NCBI RefSeq assembly: GCF_000296215.2
Contig: NZ_CP013949.1
Span: forward strand, 496,001-560,000
Source of the DNA: Bradyrhizobium sp. CCGE-LA001
Lineage (GTDB): Bacteria; Pseudomonadota; Alphaproteobacteria; Rhizobiales; Xanthobacteraceae
DNA length: 64,000 nucleotides
Reading direction: 5' to 3'
The translations under genes and the position numbers were made by a program. Position 1 is the stretch's first letter; every line of letters starts with the position of its first letter. Under the pieces are notes generated by a model. That model searched no databases. It was not told the DNA's origin and saw only the letters and a list, made by a program, of their open reading frames with translations. Positions 33,281-41,438 of the stretch are shown here, in pieces.

Positions 33281-34141
33281 GTGGCCTTGCCTTCGCGTGC
33301 TCATGATTTGCAGATGCTGGATCGTCCCGTGGACCGGGCGCGCGACCAGGGCTGGGTGTATGGGCTGCCGCCGGGCATCAGGAGCGAACAATGGCCGTTC
33401 GATCCGGTCAGCGGGTATCCGCTGATGCACGGCTTCACGCTTCTGTTGCCGGAGGATTACCGCGTGCATGGCCCTGACATCGTCGCGGTGTCGTTCTTTG
33501 CCACCGCGCCCGATCACAATGACGGTGGCGCGCCCGACGATCCCGAAGTTCGCGAGGCCGTGATGGCGATGCCTGCACATCCGCGCCTGTCGCGGATGAC
33601 CGATATTCTCGACTACGAATATGCCGCGCTGCTGCTGACCAGGGTCGAATATGAGGGACCTTTCGCGCCGCCGCCCGCGCCGCTTGCGCTCGCCACCGCC
33701 GAACGGCCGCGTTGGCTCGACGTCGGCGGCGCCAGTGCGTTCTACGAGGCCGCCGCGCCTTACGCCCGGAAGATGTTCGCCGCGCCGCCGCGCGCCGATC
33801 TCCGCGAGACCCGCGCGATCGCCATGACGCCCCGCGCGAACGATCCCAATGCCGGCAAGGGCCCGCAGGACGAGCACACCCGCAAGAACCCGCCGACCGG
33901 CTATCAATCGTACTATTATTTCGCCGGCGAGGTGGTGAACGGCGACAATTATCGCCAGCACGACTGGGCCAAGGACCACGCTCCCAACCATCTCGGTGGC
34001 ACCATGCGGCCTTGCCAGGCCGTGCCGGAGATGAGCCCGTTCTACATCGAGTTCGAGGAATATTTTGGCGGCTACAATTTCGGGGGCGGCAACGCGCAGC
34101 TCGACTTTAGGGATATGAAGTTCGACTGGGCGTGCGGCTGA
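33281..34141 (+). CDS. Hypothetical protein, family not recognised
   Basis: About 286 residues from GTG 33281; ATG 33314 is an alternative. The composition is soluble and aromatic/Pro-rich with conserved-looking blocks (QGWVYGLPPGIRSEQWPFDP, GYQSYYYFAGEVVNGDNY, HLGGTMRPCQAVPEMSPFYI and a Gly/Tyr/Asn-rich FGGYNFGGGNAQLDF end). No signal peptide or membrane helix is seen. The coding frame is convincing by composition and lack of stops. It stands alone between the cyclase and the GntR gene. No function is assigned. Confidence 0.65.
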   Translation: MALPSRAHDLQMLDRPVDRARDQGWVYGLPPGIRSEQWPFDPVSGYPLMHGFTLLLPEDYRVHGPDIVAVSFFATAPDHNDGGAPDDPEVREAVMAMPAHPRLSRMTDILDYEYAALLLTRVEYEGPFAPPPAPLALATAERPRWLDVGGASAFYEAAAPYARKMFAAPPRADLRETRAIAMTPRANDPNAGKGPQDEHTRKNPPTGYQSYYYFAGEVVNGDNYRQHDWAKDHAPNHLGGTMRPCQAVPEMSPFYIEFEEYFGGYNFGGGNAQLDFRDMKFDWACG

Positions 34142-34185
34142 TCCCGACGAGCGTGCGGCCGCCTCCACGGCACAACCCGCGGTCT

Positions 34186-34206
34186 AAAAATCGAAAATCG
34201 ATTTTT
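34186..34206. promoter_or_regulatory. Perfect inverted repeat upstream of the GntR gene
   Basis: Arms AAAAATCGA (34186-34194) and TCGATTTTT (34198-34206) are exactly complementary around an AAA spacer. The AT-rich block is striking in this GC-rich DNA and ends 16 bp before the possible GntR ATG at 34223. It is a likely autoregulatory operator. Confidence 0.6.
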
Positions 34207-34222
34207 TGTTGACCGAGCGGCG

Positions 34223-34972
34223 ATGCCTTGCGATCATCGCCCAATGGGTCCGCTCCAGTTTGATATGTCCGGCAACCCGGGCGACGGTCCGCGCAGCCTG
34301 ACTTCGGCGCTGCACGAGCGGCTGCGCGCCGACATCCTGGCGGCGCGGCTGATGCCGGGTCAGAAGCTGCATATCGCCGGCCTCGCCAAGCAGTTTTCGG
34401 TGAGCCTTGCCGCCGTCCGCGAGGCGCTGTCGCGGCTCGTTGCCGATGGACTCGTGCAGGCGTCGGACCAGCGCGGCTTCCGCGTCAGCCCGGTGTCGCT
34501 CGCCGATCTCGCCGACGTCACCCAGACCCGGATCGACATCGAAGGGCTCGCGCTGCGACGGTCGATCGAGCGCGGCGATGAAGCCTGGCTCGCCTCGGTG
34601 AAATCGACCTGGGCGGCTCTGAAAGCCGTCCCGTATCATTACCCCGACGATCCGACCGTGCATTACGAGGAATGGGTGATCCGTCACCGCATCTTCCATC
34701 GTGCGCTGGTCAACGCCTGCGGCTCGCCATGGCTGCTTGGCTTCCGCGACGTGTTGCACGAGCAAAGCGAGCGCTATCGCCGTCTGTCGATCCGCCGCGA
34801 GCCCGGGGTCAAGCCGCGCGACGTCGAGGCCGAACACGAGGCGATCGTCGGGGCCGTGATGAAGCGCGATGCGGATGCGGCAGTTCGCGCCTTGTCAGAG
34901 CATTTCGGCACCACCAAGGAATTCGTCGAGCTCGCCGCCTCGCGCATTGCGGAGGTGAGCCGCACGACCTGA
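34223..34972 (+). CDS. GntR-family (FadR/FCD) transcriptional regulator
   Basis: A 249-residue regulator from ATG 34223; ATG 34265 (MSGNPGD) is also possible. N-terminal winged HTH: SLTSALHERLRADILAARLM, then GLAKQFSVSLAAVREALSRL. C-terminal FCD ligand domain: metal-site residues are suggested by DVTQTRIDIEGLALR, RHRIFHRALVNACG and EHEAIVGAV. The directly downstream ABC importer and three enzymes on the same strand are the likely regulated genes. A perfect AT-rich palindrome precedes the gene. The effector is unknown. Confidence 0.9.
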   Translation: MPCDHRPMGPLQFDMSGNPGDGPRSLTSALHERLRADILAARLMPGQKLHIAGLAKQFSVSLAAVREALSRLVADGLVQASDQRGFRVSPVSLADLADVTQTRIDIEGLALRRSIERGDEAWLASVKSTWAALKAVPYHYPDDPTVHYEEWVIRHRIFHRALVNACGSPWLLGFRDVLHEQSERYRRLSIRREPGVKPRDVEAEHEAIVGAVMKRDADAAVRALSEHFGTTKEFVELAASRIAEVSRTT

Positions 34973-35021
34973 CGATCCCCAGACATTCGGCATAAAAAAA
35001 GACAGACCGGGAGGAAACAGA

Positions 35022-35984
35022 ATGAAGATCAATCGCCGTCATGCGTTCATGTCGCTCGTTGCCGCCGCTATCCTGGCCGGCCCTGCGAGCGCCGCCGACA
35101 CCATCCGCGTCGGCCTGCCCACGAAAACCTACTGGCCGACGACGATCGCCGAGACGGCGGTGCGCCAAAAGCTGTTCGAGAAGGAGGGCATCAAGGCCGA
35201 GCTGACGATCTATCGTAGCGGCGCGGAGACCTTCGAGGGCATGGCAGCGGGCGCGGCCGACATCATTCTCGATCCGCCGTCGCTGGTCTCCGCCGGGCGC
35301 AAGAAAGGCGTGATGTCGCGCATCGTCGCCAATGCCGCGATGGGCAATTTCGGCTGGCAGTTGATGGTGCCGACCAAGTCCACGCTCGACGTCAAGGACC
35401 TCAACGGCAAGAAGGTGGCGATCACCGCAGCCGGCTCCGGCTCCGACCTGCTCGCGCTGTGGACCATCCAGGACAAGAAGATCGATTTCACGCGCGTTCC
35501 CGTCGGCGGCGGCGGCCTGGTGCCGAACTTGTTGGCCGGCAATGTCGATGCCGCCGTGGTCTATTCGCCGCTGAGCTTCCAGATCTCGAAATCCGGCGAA
35601 GCCAAGACCATCCTCGACTACGCGACCGCGGTTCCGCCTAACCTCACCGCGGGCTGGATCGTGCTCGACAAATTCGCCGACGCCAAGCCTCAGCTGGTGC
35701 AGAAGGCCGTCAACGCGCTCTACGGCGCGGTCGCGTTCATGCGGGCCAACCGTGACGTCACCGTCAAGCTGATCGCCGAGCTCTACGAAATGCCGCCGGA
35801 GATCGCCGGCCTCGAATACGACAACACGATCATGAAGCTCGAGACCAGCGGCGACATGGGCGCGGCGAATGTGAGTGCCGCCGTGCAGCTGTCGCTCGAT
35901 CTTGCCAAGCTCGGCGGGCTCAAGGACATCGTGCCGGTCGAGGAGGTGATCTCGACCAAGTTCAAGCCGGTTCCGACCAAGTAG
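35022..35984 (+). CDS. ABC transporter periplasmic substrate-binding protein (NMT1/SsuA-like)
   Basis: A 320-residue exported binding protein. GGAGGAAA precedes ATG 35022. The signal peptide ends at about GPASAA. The body fits the NMT1/THI5/SsuA fold: TIRVGLPTKTYWPTTIAETA, an early GAADIILDPPSLVSAG hinge, and VGGGGLVPNLLAGNVDAAVV. Such proteins bind sulfonates, nitrate, taurine, pyrimidines or aromatic acids. No thiamine riboswitch is seen, which argues against a thiamine-precursor role. It is the first gene of an importer with two permeases and one ATPase. Confidence 0.9.
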   Translation: MKINRRHAFMSLVAAAILAGPASAADTIRVGLPTKTYWPTTIAETAVRQKLFEKEGIKAELTIYRSGAETFEGMAAGAADIILDPPSLVSAGRKKGVMSRIVANAAMGNFGWQLMVPTKSTLDVKDLNGKKVAITAAGSGSDLLALWTIQDKKIDFTRVPVGGGGLVPNLLAGNVDAAVVYSPLSFQISKSGEAKTILDYATAVPPNLTAGWIVLDKFADAKPQLVQKAVNALYGAVAFMRANRDVTVKLIAELYEMPPEIAGLEYDNTIMKLETSGDMGAANVSAAVQLSLDLAKLGGLKDIVPVEEVISTKFKPVPTK

Positions 35985-35989
35985 CCGCG

Positions 35990-36745
35990 ATGCAGAGCAC
36001 GCTCGCCGTCAACCTGGCGCGGATCGCGATCATCGTCGCGATCCTGGCGCTATGGGAGATGCTGTCGCGCACCGGCATCGTCAATCCGCGTTTGCTGCCG
36101 TCGGCATCCGACACGTTCGTGACGCTCGGCGACCTCTTGCAGCGCGCGGCGGTGCAGAAGGACCTGGTGGTCACCGCGACCGAGGTGCTGACGGCGTTTG
36201 CGCTCGCGGTGCCCTTCGGTGCATTGATCGGCTACCTGGTCGCGGAAAACCGCTACTTTGCCGATGTCGCCAAGCCGTTGCTGTTCTTCGCCTTCAGCAT
36301 CCCGAAATCGATCTTCCTGCCGATGTTCATCCTGGTGTTCGGCGTCGGCTTCGCCCAGAAGGTCGGCTTCGGCTTCTTCTCCACCATCTTCATCGTGATC
36401 ATGTCGACCACAACGGCGGTGGAATCGGTCAAGGTCGAGCATCTCACGGTGGCGCGCTCCTATGGCGCGACGCCCTGGCAGACCGCGTTTCGCGTCTATC
36501 TGCCGAGCATGCTGCCGGTGCTGCTGGAAGCCCTGCGGATATCGATGATCTTCAATCTGACCGGCGTCATCCTCGCCGAGATGTACGCCTCGCGCGACGG
36601 CATCGGTCACCAGATCGCGACCTGGGGCGAGAATTTCCAGATGAAGCAGCTCCTCGCCGGCGTCGTGATGGTGGCCGCGATCGCCATGACCTTCAACGAA
36701 CTTGTCAGATGGGTGGAAACGCGATGCAGCCATTGGCGAACGTGA
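35990..36745 (+). CDS. ABC transporter permease (SsuC/TauC-like), first
   Basis: A 251-residue inner-membrane permease of the binding-protein-dependent family, with about 6 TM helices. The cytoplasmic EAA loop is visible in VEHLTVARSYGATPWQTAFRVYLPS (about residues 145-170). ATG 35990 lies 3 nt after the binding-protein stop. Its end overlaps the ATPase start (36724) by 22 bp in another frame, showing tight coupling. It forms the channel with the second permease downstream. Confidence 0.9.
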   Translation: MQSTLAVNLARIAIIVAILALWEMLSRTGIVNPRLLPSASDTFVTLGDLLQRAAVQKDLVVTATEVLTAFALAVPFGALIGYLVAENRYFADVAKPLLFFAFSIPKSIFLPMFILVFGVGFAQKVGFGFFSTIFIVIMSTTTAVESVKVEHLTVARSYGATPWQTAFRVYLPSMLPVLLEALRISMIFNLTGVILAEMYASRDGIGHQIATWGENFQMKQLLAGVVMVAAIAMTFNELVRWVETRCSHWRT

Positions 36746-37530
36746 CCCCTTTGAAGCCCGCCGCGCGCGCCGGCGCGATCGAGGTGAAGAATGTCGGCCA
36801 GGTCTTCAAGACCCGGACGCAGGACGTCGTCGCGCTGGAGGACGTCTCGCTCGAGGTCAAGCCCGGCCGCTTCGTCGTGCTGGTCGGCCCCAGCGGCTGC
36901 GGCAAGTCGACCCTTCTGATGATGATGGCGGGCCTGCGCCAGCAGACTGCGGGCACCATCACCGTCAGCGGTGCGCCGATCCCGCAGCCCGACCCCGACC
37001 GGGTCGGCGTGGTGTTCCAGGAGGCCAGTTTGTTTCCCTGGTTGACGGCCGAGGATAATGTCGAGTTTCCGCTGGCGCTGCGCGGCGTGCCCAAGGCCGA
37101 GCGCCGCGCCAAGGCGCAGGATGCGCTCAAGCTGGTCGGGCTCGACGGGTTCGGCAAACGTCATCCGCATGAACTTTCGGGCGGCATGAAGCAGCGTGTC
37201 TCGATCGCGCGCGGCCTGGTGCAGGACCCTCCGGTGCTGCTGATGGACGAGCCGTTCGCAGCGCTCGACGAGCAGACGCGAATGACCATGGGCGACGAGC
37301 TGCTGCGGATCTGGGCCGCGACCGGCAAAACGGTCGTCTTCGTCACGCACAGCCTCACCGAAGCTGTCTACCTCGCCGACGAGGTGATCGTGATGTCGGC
37401 GCGGCCCGGCCGTATCGTGGACCATCTCCAGGTGCCGCTGCCGCGGCCGCGCACCTACGAGATGCTCAGCGGCGATGCCTTCGGCAGCCTGCGCGATCGT
37501 ATCTGGCGGCATATCCGCAAATCGGCGTGA
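36724..37530 (+). CDS. ABC transporter ATP-binding protein (SsuB/TauB-like)
   Basis: A 268-residue nucleotide-binding subunit. Walker A GPSGCGKST (about residues 58-66), Q-loop VFQEASLFPWLT, signature LSGGMKQRVSIARGL, Walker B VLLMDEPFAALDE and the switch His in FVTHSLTEA. The start at ATG 36724 overlaps the upstream permease. It energises import with the two permeases. Overlapping genes suggest one operon under the GntR regulator. Confidence 0.93.
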   Translation: MQPLANVTPLKPAARAGAIEVKNVGQVFKTRTQDVVALEDVSLEVKPGRFVVLVGPSGCGKSTLLMMMAGLRQQTAGTITVSGAPIPQPDPDRVGVVFQEASLFPWLTAEDNVEFPLALRGVPKAERRAKAQDALKLVGLDGFGKRHPHELSGGMKQRVSIARGLVQDPPVLLMDEPFAALDEQTRMTMGDELLRIWAATGKTVVFVTHSLTEAVYLADEVIVMSARPGRIVDHLQVPLPRPRTYEMLSGDAFGSLRDRIWRHIRKSA

Positions 37531-37537
37531 GGCGGGG

Positions 37538-38347
37538 ATGAGTACCTGGATCAGCGCAAAGACGCTGCGACATCTGATCGTGATCGGCTTGATCGCGTTG
37601 TGGGAGCTGCTGCCCCGCAGCGGGCTCATTGCCGAATTGTTCCTGCCCTCGCTGTCGTCCACGCTGATGGCGGGCTGGACAGACGCGGGTGAATACGGCC
37701 ATGCGCTTGCGGTCACGCTCTACGAGATCGTGGTCTCCATGGCGTTTGCCTGCGGCGGCGGCATCCTGCTCGGCGCCATCGTCGGCAGCCTGCCCGGTCC
37801 GCGCATCCTGATCATGCCGATGGTGTCGAGCCTCTACGCGGTGCCGCTGGTGATCCTCTATCCCGTTTTCACGGTATGGCTCGGCATCGGCTCGGAATCC
37901 AAGATCGCGTTCGCTTCGATCTACGGCTTCCTGCCGACGATGCTTGCGACAGCCGCCGGCATCCAGACCATCGACCCGCAGCTCCTGCTCGCGGCCCGCA
38001 GCATGGGCGCGACGTTGCGCCAGCGGCTGGTCCGCGTCATCATCCCGGCTGCGATCCCGACGGTGCTGTCCGGCCTGCGTGTCGGCGGCGCTCTGGTGAT
38101 CGTCGGCGTCGTCGTGTCGGAGATGCTGATCTCCTCGGCCGGCATCGGTTATCTGATCTCGCGCTACCGCACCATCCTCGACAGCGCGCATGTGTTTGCG
38201 GGCGTGCTGCTCGTGCTGTTCCTCGCCATCGGCTTCAACACCGTGATCCGGTGGATCGAGCGCAAGGCGGCGATCTGGCAGACCGGCACCCGCGGCGGCC
38301 AGGCCAATGACGATGTCGCGCAGGGCGCGATGCAGCCGGCGACCTGA
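37538..38347 (+). CDS. ABC transporter permease (SsuC/TauC-like), second
   Basis: A 269-residue permease paralogous to 35990-36745. It has about 6 TM helices with the EAA loop at LLLAARSMGATLRQRLVRVI. ATG 37538 follows GGCGGGG, 7 nt after the ATPase stop. Two permeases with one ATPase imply a heterodimeric channel, less common for the SsuABC group, which usually has one permease gene. Confidence 0.9.
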   Translation: MSTWISAKTLRHLIVIGLIALWELLPRSGLIAELFLPSLSSTLMAGWTDAGEYGHALAVTLYEIVVSMAFACGGGILLGAIVGSLPGPRILIMPMVSSLYAVPLVILYPVFTVWLGIGSESKIAFASIYGFLPTMLATAAGIQTIDPQLLLAARSMGATLRQRLVRVIIPAAIPTVLSGLRVGGALVIVGVVVSEMLISSAGIGYLISRYRTILDSAHVFAGVLLVLFLAIGFNTVIRWIERKAAIWQTGTRGGQANDDVAQGAMQPAT

Positions 38348-38350
38348 GGC

Positions 38351-39016
38351 ATGCGCGTGTACGATCTGACCCTGACCTTCGACAACGGTCCCGACCCTGA
38401 CGTGACGCCGCGCGTGCTCGATAGTCTCGGCGCGCGCGGCATCAAGACCACCTTCTTCGTCATCGGCGAGAAGCTTGCCGATCCCGAGCGGCGCGGACTT
38501 GCGGAGCGAGCCCATCGTGAGGGTCACTGGATAGGCAATCACACCTTTACGCACAGCATTCCGCTCGGCGAGCAATTCGGGCGCGACACCGCAGAGGTTG
38601 AGATCGGCCGCACGCAGGATGCGATCGGCGACCTCGCGCATCCGCAACGTTGGTTTCGGCCGTTCGGCGGCGGCGGCAATCTGGACAAGCGGCTGCTCAA
38701 GCCGTCCGTGGTCGACTATCTCGTCCGCAAACAGCATAGCTGCGTGCTGTGGAACTCCATTCCGCGCGACTGGGACGACCCCGACGGCTGGACCGAGCGC
38801 GCGCTCGACCAGTGCAGCCGGCAGCCCTGGACGCTGATGGTGCTGCACGACCTGCCGACCGGCGCGATGGCGCATCTGGACCGCTTTCTCGATCGTGCCA
38901 GCGCGGCCGGCGCTCGTTTTCGCCAGGACTTCCCGCCGCCATGCGTTCCGATCCGCCAAGGCGAGATCGCGCTCGCGCTCAACGACTATGTTTCCTCCAT
39001 CGAAGAGAGTGTCTGA
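38351..39016 (+). CDS. NodB-like polysaccharide deacetylase family protein
   Basis: A 221-residue carbohydrate-esterase-4/NodB-fold protein. Motif 1 reads TFDNGPD instead of TFDDGPD, so the second Asp, usually a metal ligand, is Asn. Motif 2 (GNHTFTHS) keeps its two His, and motif 3 resembles RWFRPFG. There is no signal peptide, so it acts in the cytoplasm. In a catabolic operon after an ABC importer it may be an amidohydrolase of a small imported molecule rather than a sugar-polymer enzyme (inference). ATG 38351 is 3 nt after the permease stop. Confidence 0.82.
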   Translation: MRVYDLTLTFDNGPDPDVTPRVLDSLGARGIKTTFFVIGEKLADPERRGLAERAHREGHWIGNHTFTHSIPLGEQFGRDTAEVEIGRTQDAIGDLAHPQRWFRPFGGGGNLDKRLLKPSVVDYLVRKQHSCVLWNSIPRDWDDPDGWTERALDQCSRQPWTLMVLHDLPTGAMAHLDRFLDRASAAGARFRQDFPPPCVPIRQGEIALALNDYVSSIEESV

Positions 39017-39019
39017 CTG

Positions 39020-39889
39020 ATGAAAGTTGCAAGCTTCACCATCGCGGCCACGGCGAGCTATGGCATCGTCACCGACAAGGGTGTCATCGACGCCGGCAAG
39101 CGCCTGAAGGCGTATCCGACGCTGAAGGCGCTGCTGGCGAAGGGTTCGCTCGACGAGCTGAAGAAGCTTGCCGGCGAAAAGGTTGACTACGCGCTCCAGG
39201 ACGTCGTCCTGATGCCGACGGTGCCCGATCCCGACAAGATCTTCTGCATCGGCGTCAACTACGCCACGCATCTCGCCGAAAGCGGCCATCCGACGCCGGC
39301 GCATCCGATGATCTTCACCCGGTTCGCCAACAGCCAGGTCGGCCACGGTCAGCCGATGATCCGGCCGCTGGAATCCGAGCGCTTCGACTACGAGGGCGAG
39401 ATGGCCGTCATCATCGGCAAGGCCGGCCGCCGCATCTCGCGTGAAGCCGCGCTCAGCCACGTTGCCGGCTATGCCTGCTACAATGACGGCAGCATTCGCG
39501 ACTGGCAGCGCCACACCTCCCAATTCGCGCCGGGCAAGAATTTTGCCGGCACCGGCGGCTTCGGGCCGTGGATGGTCACGACCGACGAATTGACCGATGT
39601 CAGCAAGCAGACGCTGATCACCCGGCTCAACGGCGTCGAGGTGCAGAAGGCGCCGATCTCCGATCTCGTCTTCGACGTGCCGGCGCTGATCGCCTACTGC
39701 TCGACCTTTACCGAGCTCGTGCCTGGCGACGTGATCGTGACCGGCACGACCGGCGGGGTCGGCGCCTATCGCACGCCACCGCTGTGGATGAAGGGCGGCG
39801 ACGTCGTCGAAATCGAGATCTCCGGCATCGGTATCCTGCGCAACCCTGTCAAGGACGAGGAACCGGCCGCGACAACGCGCGCGGCCTGA
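39020..39889 (+). CDS. Fumarylacetoacetate hydrolase (FAH)-family protein
   Basis: A 289-residue enzyme with the FAH fold. Metal-site landmarks: FCIGVNYATHLAESGHP, an acidic pair in FDYEGEMAVIIGKAG and Asp in GYACYNDGSIRDWQ. The C-terminal GDVIVTGTTGGVGAYRTPPLWMK is typical. Members act as 2-keto-acid hydratases, decarboxylases or acylpyruvases, so it likely acts late in a catabolic path. ATG 39020 is 3 nt after the preceding stop. It differs from fahA at 12685 in length and sequence. Confidence 0.9.
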   Translation: MKVASFTIAATASYGIVTDKGVIDAGKRLKAYPTLKALLAKGSLDELKKLAGEKVDYALQDVVLMPTVPDPDKIFCIGVNYATHLAESGHPTPAHPMIFTRFANSQVGHGQPMIRPLESERFDYEGEMAVIIGKAGRRISREAALSHVAGYACYNDGSIRDWQRHTSQFAPGKNFAGTGGFGPWMVTTDELTDVSKQTLITRLNGVEVQKAPISDLVFDVPALIAYCSTFTELVPGDVIVTGTTGGVGAYRTPPLWMKGGDVVEIEISGIGILRNPVKDEEPAATTRAA

Positions 39890-39925
39890 ACTGCCGCGTT
39901 GAACAACAAGAAGAAGGAGACCCCC

Positions 39926-40969
39926 ATGCCCATGCCAAGCCACATCCTGCCAACCACTGTGGTCGGCAGCTATCCGCAGCCGGAATGGCTGGTGAATCGC
40001 GCCATGCTGTCGAAGGTGGTGCCGCGCACCCGCCTGCACGACATGTGGCGGCTGCCGGCGGAGCATCTGGAGGAAGCCCAGGACGATGCCACCATCGTCG
40101 CGATCCGTGACATGGAGCGCGCGGGCATCGACATCGTGACCGACGGCGAAATCCGCCGCGAGAGCTACTCCAATCGCTTCGCCACCGCGCTCGACGGCAT
40201 CGACGGGGACAATCCCGCGATGATCGTGGCGCGCACCGGCAATACGCAAACGCCGGTGCCGCGCGTCGTCGGCCCCGTCAGGCGCAAAGGCCCGGTCGAG
40301 CTGCATGACATGCAGTTTCTGCGCAAGAACACGGAGCGCGCGGCGAAGATCACGCTTCCCGGCCCGTTCACGATGAGCCAGCAAGCCAAGAACGAGTTCT
40401 ACAAGGACGAGGAAGAGCTCGCGATGGCTCTCGCCGAGGCCGTCAACGCCGAGGCGCTCGATCTGCAGAAGGCCGGCGCCGACGTGATCCAGCTCGACGA
40501 GCCCTGGGTGCGCAACAATCCCGAGCTCGCCAAGCGCTATGCAGTCAAGGCGATCAACCGCGCCCTGCAAGGCATCACCGTGCCGACCGTGGTGCATCTG
40601 TGCTTCGGCTACGCGGCCGTCGTGCCCGGATCGAACAAGCCGGCCGGCTATTCCTTCCTGGCCGAGCTCGACGACACCACCGCCGACCAGATCTCGATCG
40701 AGGCGGCGCAGCCCAAGCTCGATCTTGGCGTGCTCAAGGACCTGTCGTCGAAGAAGATCATGCTCGGGGTGCTCGATCTCGCCGATCCCGCGATCGAGAG
40801 CGTCGATACCGTCGCCGGCCGCATTCGCAACGGTTTGAAATATGTGTCGCCCGAGCGCCTGGTTCCGGCGCCCGATTGCGGCATGAAATACATGCCGCGC
40901 GCGACCGCGTTCGGGAAGCTGAAGGCTATGTGCGACGCCGCGGCGAAGGTCAGGCGCGAGATCGGCTAG
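39926..40969 (+). CDS. Cobalamin-independent methionine synthase-like protein (MetE C-terminal domain)
   Basis: A 347-residue stand-alone protein matching the C-terminal catalytic domain of MetE. Zinc ligands are in place: His and Cys in VVHLCFGYA, Glu in QISIEAAQ and the last Cys in APDCGMKYM. ILPTTVVGSYPQPEW at the start is also family-typical. ATG 39926 follows AAGAAGGAGA. Lone MetE-domain proteins often act on substrates other than homocysteine, including demethylations in catabolic operons, so methionine synthesis should not be assumed. Confidence 0.85.
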   Translation: MPMPSHILPTTVVGSYPQPEWLVNRAMLSKVVPRTRLHDMWRLPAEHLEEAQDDATIVAIRDMERAGIDIVTDGEIRRESYSNRFATALDGIDGDNPAMIVARTGNTQTPVPRVVGPVRRKGPVELHDMQFLRKNTERAAKITLPGPFTMSQQAKNEFYKDEEELAMALAEAVNAEALDLQKAGADVIQLDEPWVRNNPELAKRYAVKAINRALQGITVPTVVHLCFGYAAVVPGSNKPAGYSFLAELDDTTADQISIEAAQPKLDLGVLKDLSSKKIMLGVLDLADPAIESVDTVAGRIRNGLKYVSPERLVPAPDCGMKYMPRATAFGKLKAMCDAAAKVRREIG

Positions 40970-40977
40970 CCGACGAC

Positions 40978-41289
40978 CTACCGCTGCTCGGGCGGCACGT
41001 CCTTGATCCTCGCGCAATGCGCTGCGACGTCGTCGAGGCCGTACTTCAGATGCACCCGCTTGTCCGACGGCGCCTGCCTGGTCGTGCACACGCCCGGCCG
41101 CCATTCCTGCGTGGGGCGGATCGGGCGCGGTGCAAACCCGCCACCGCAGTTAGGGCAGACGTTGAAGAGCTTGGTCTCCACGCACTCCGCGCAGAATGTG
41201 CATTCATAGGAGCAGATCCGCGCCTCCGTCGCGTGCGGCGGCAGGTCACGGTCGCAATATTCGCAATTCGGTCGCAGCTGGAGGGCCAT
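40978..41289 (-). CDS. DUF1272 zinc-ribbon-like protein
   Basis: A 103-residue protein from ATG 41289 (MALQLRPNCEYC). Four Cys pairs are seen: CEYC, CSYEC, CAEC and CPNC, which fits the short DUF1272 metal-binding domain in the first about 55 residues. The second half has no recognisable features. It is convergent to the MetE-like gene with an 8-bp gap. The function is unknown; DUF1272 members are thought to be zinc-binding. Confidence 0.82.
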   Translation of the reverse strand: MALQLRPNCEYCDRDLPPHATEARICSYECTFCAECVETKLFNVCPNCGGGFAPRPIRPTQEWRPGVCTTRQAPSDKRVHLKYGLDDVAAHCARIKDVPPEQR

Positions 41290-41438
41290 CGTCGAATCTC
41301 CGCTAGCCGGCTTCAATCATCGCAGATCGCGACCGCTGCACGAATGACGTAGTTCCCTCGATTTCAGCCGGGTTTGATGTCTTGAGGCGTCAACCGAGGG
41401 AAGCTCGTGGGGCGACCGAGTTGAGGCGAGCAGGGATC

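Noticed and set aside
34973..35021. Thiamine (TPP) riboswitch ahead of the NMT1-like binding protein
   Set aside because: The gap is under 50 bp and contains no recognisable THI-box sequence; only a poly-A run and a ribosome site are seen.
37466..41104. A very long open frame (about 1,212 codons) on the minus strand
   Set aside because: It lies antisense to six well-supported plus-strand genes and has the His/Arg/Asp-rich, low-complexity composition of a GC-rich shadow frame.
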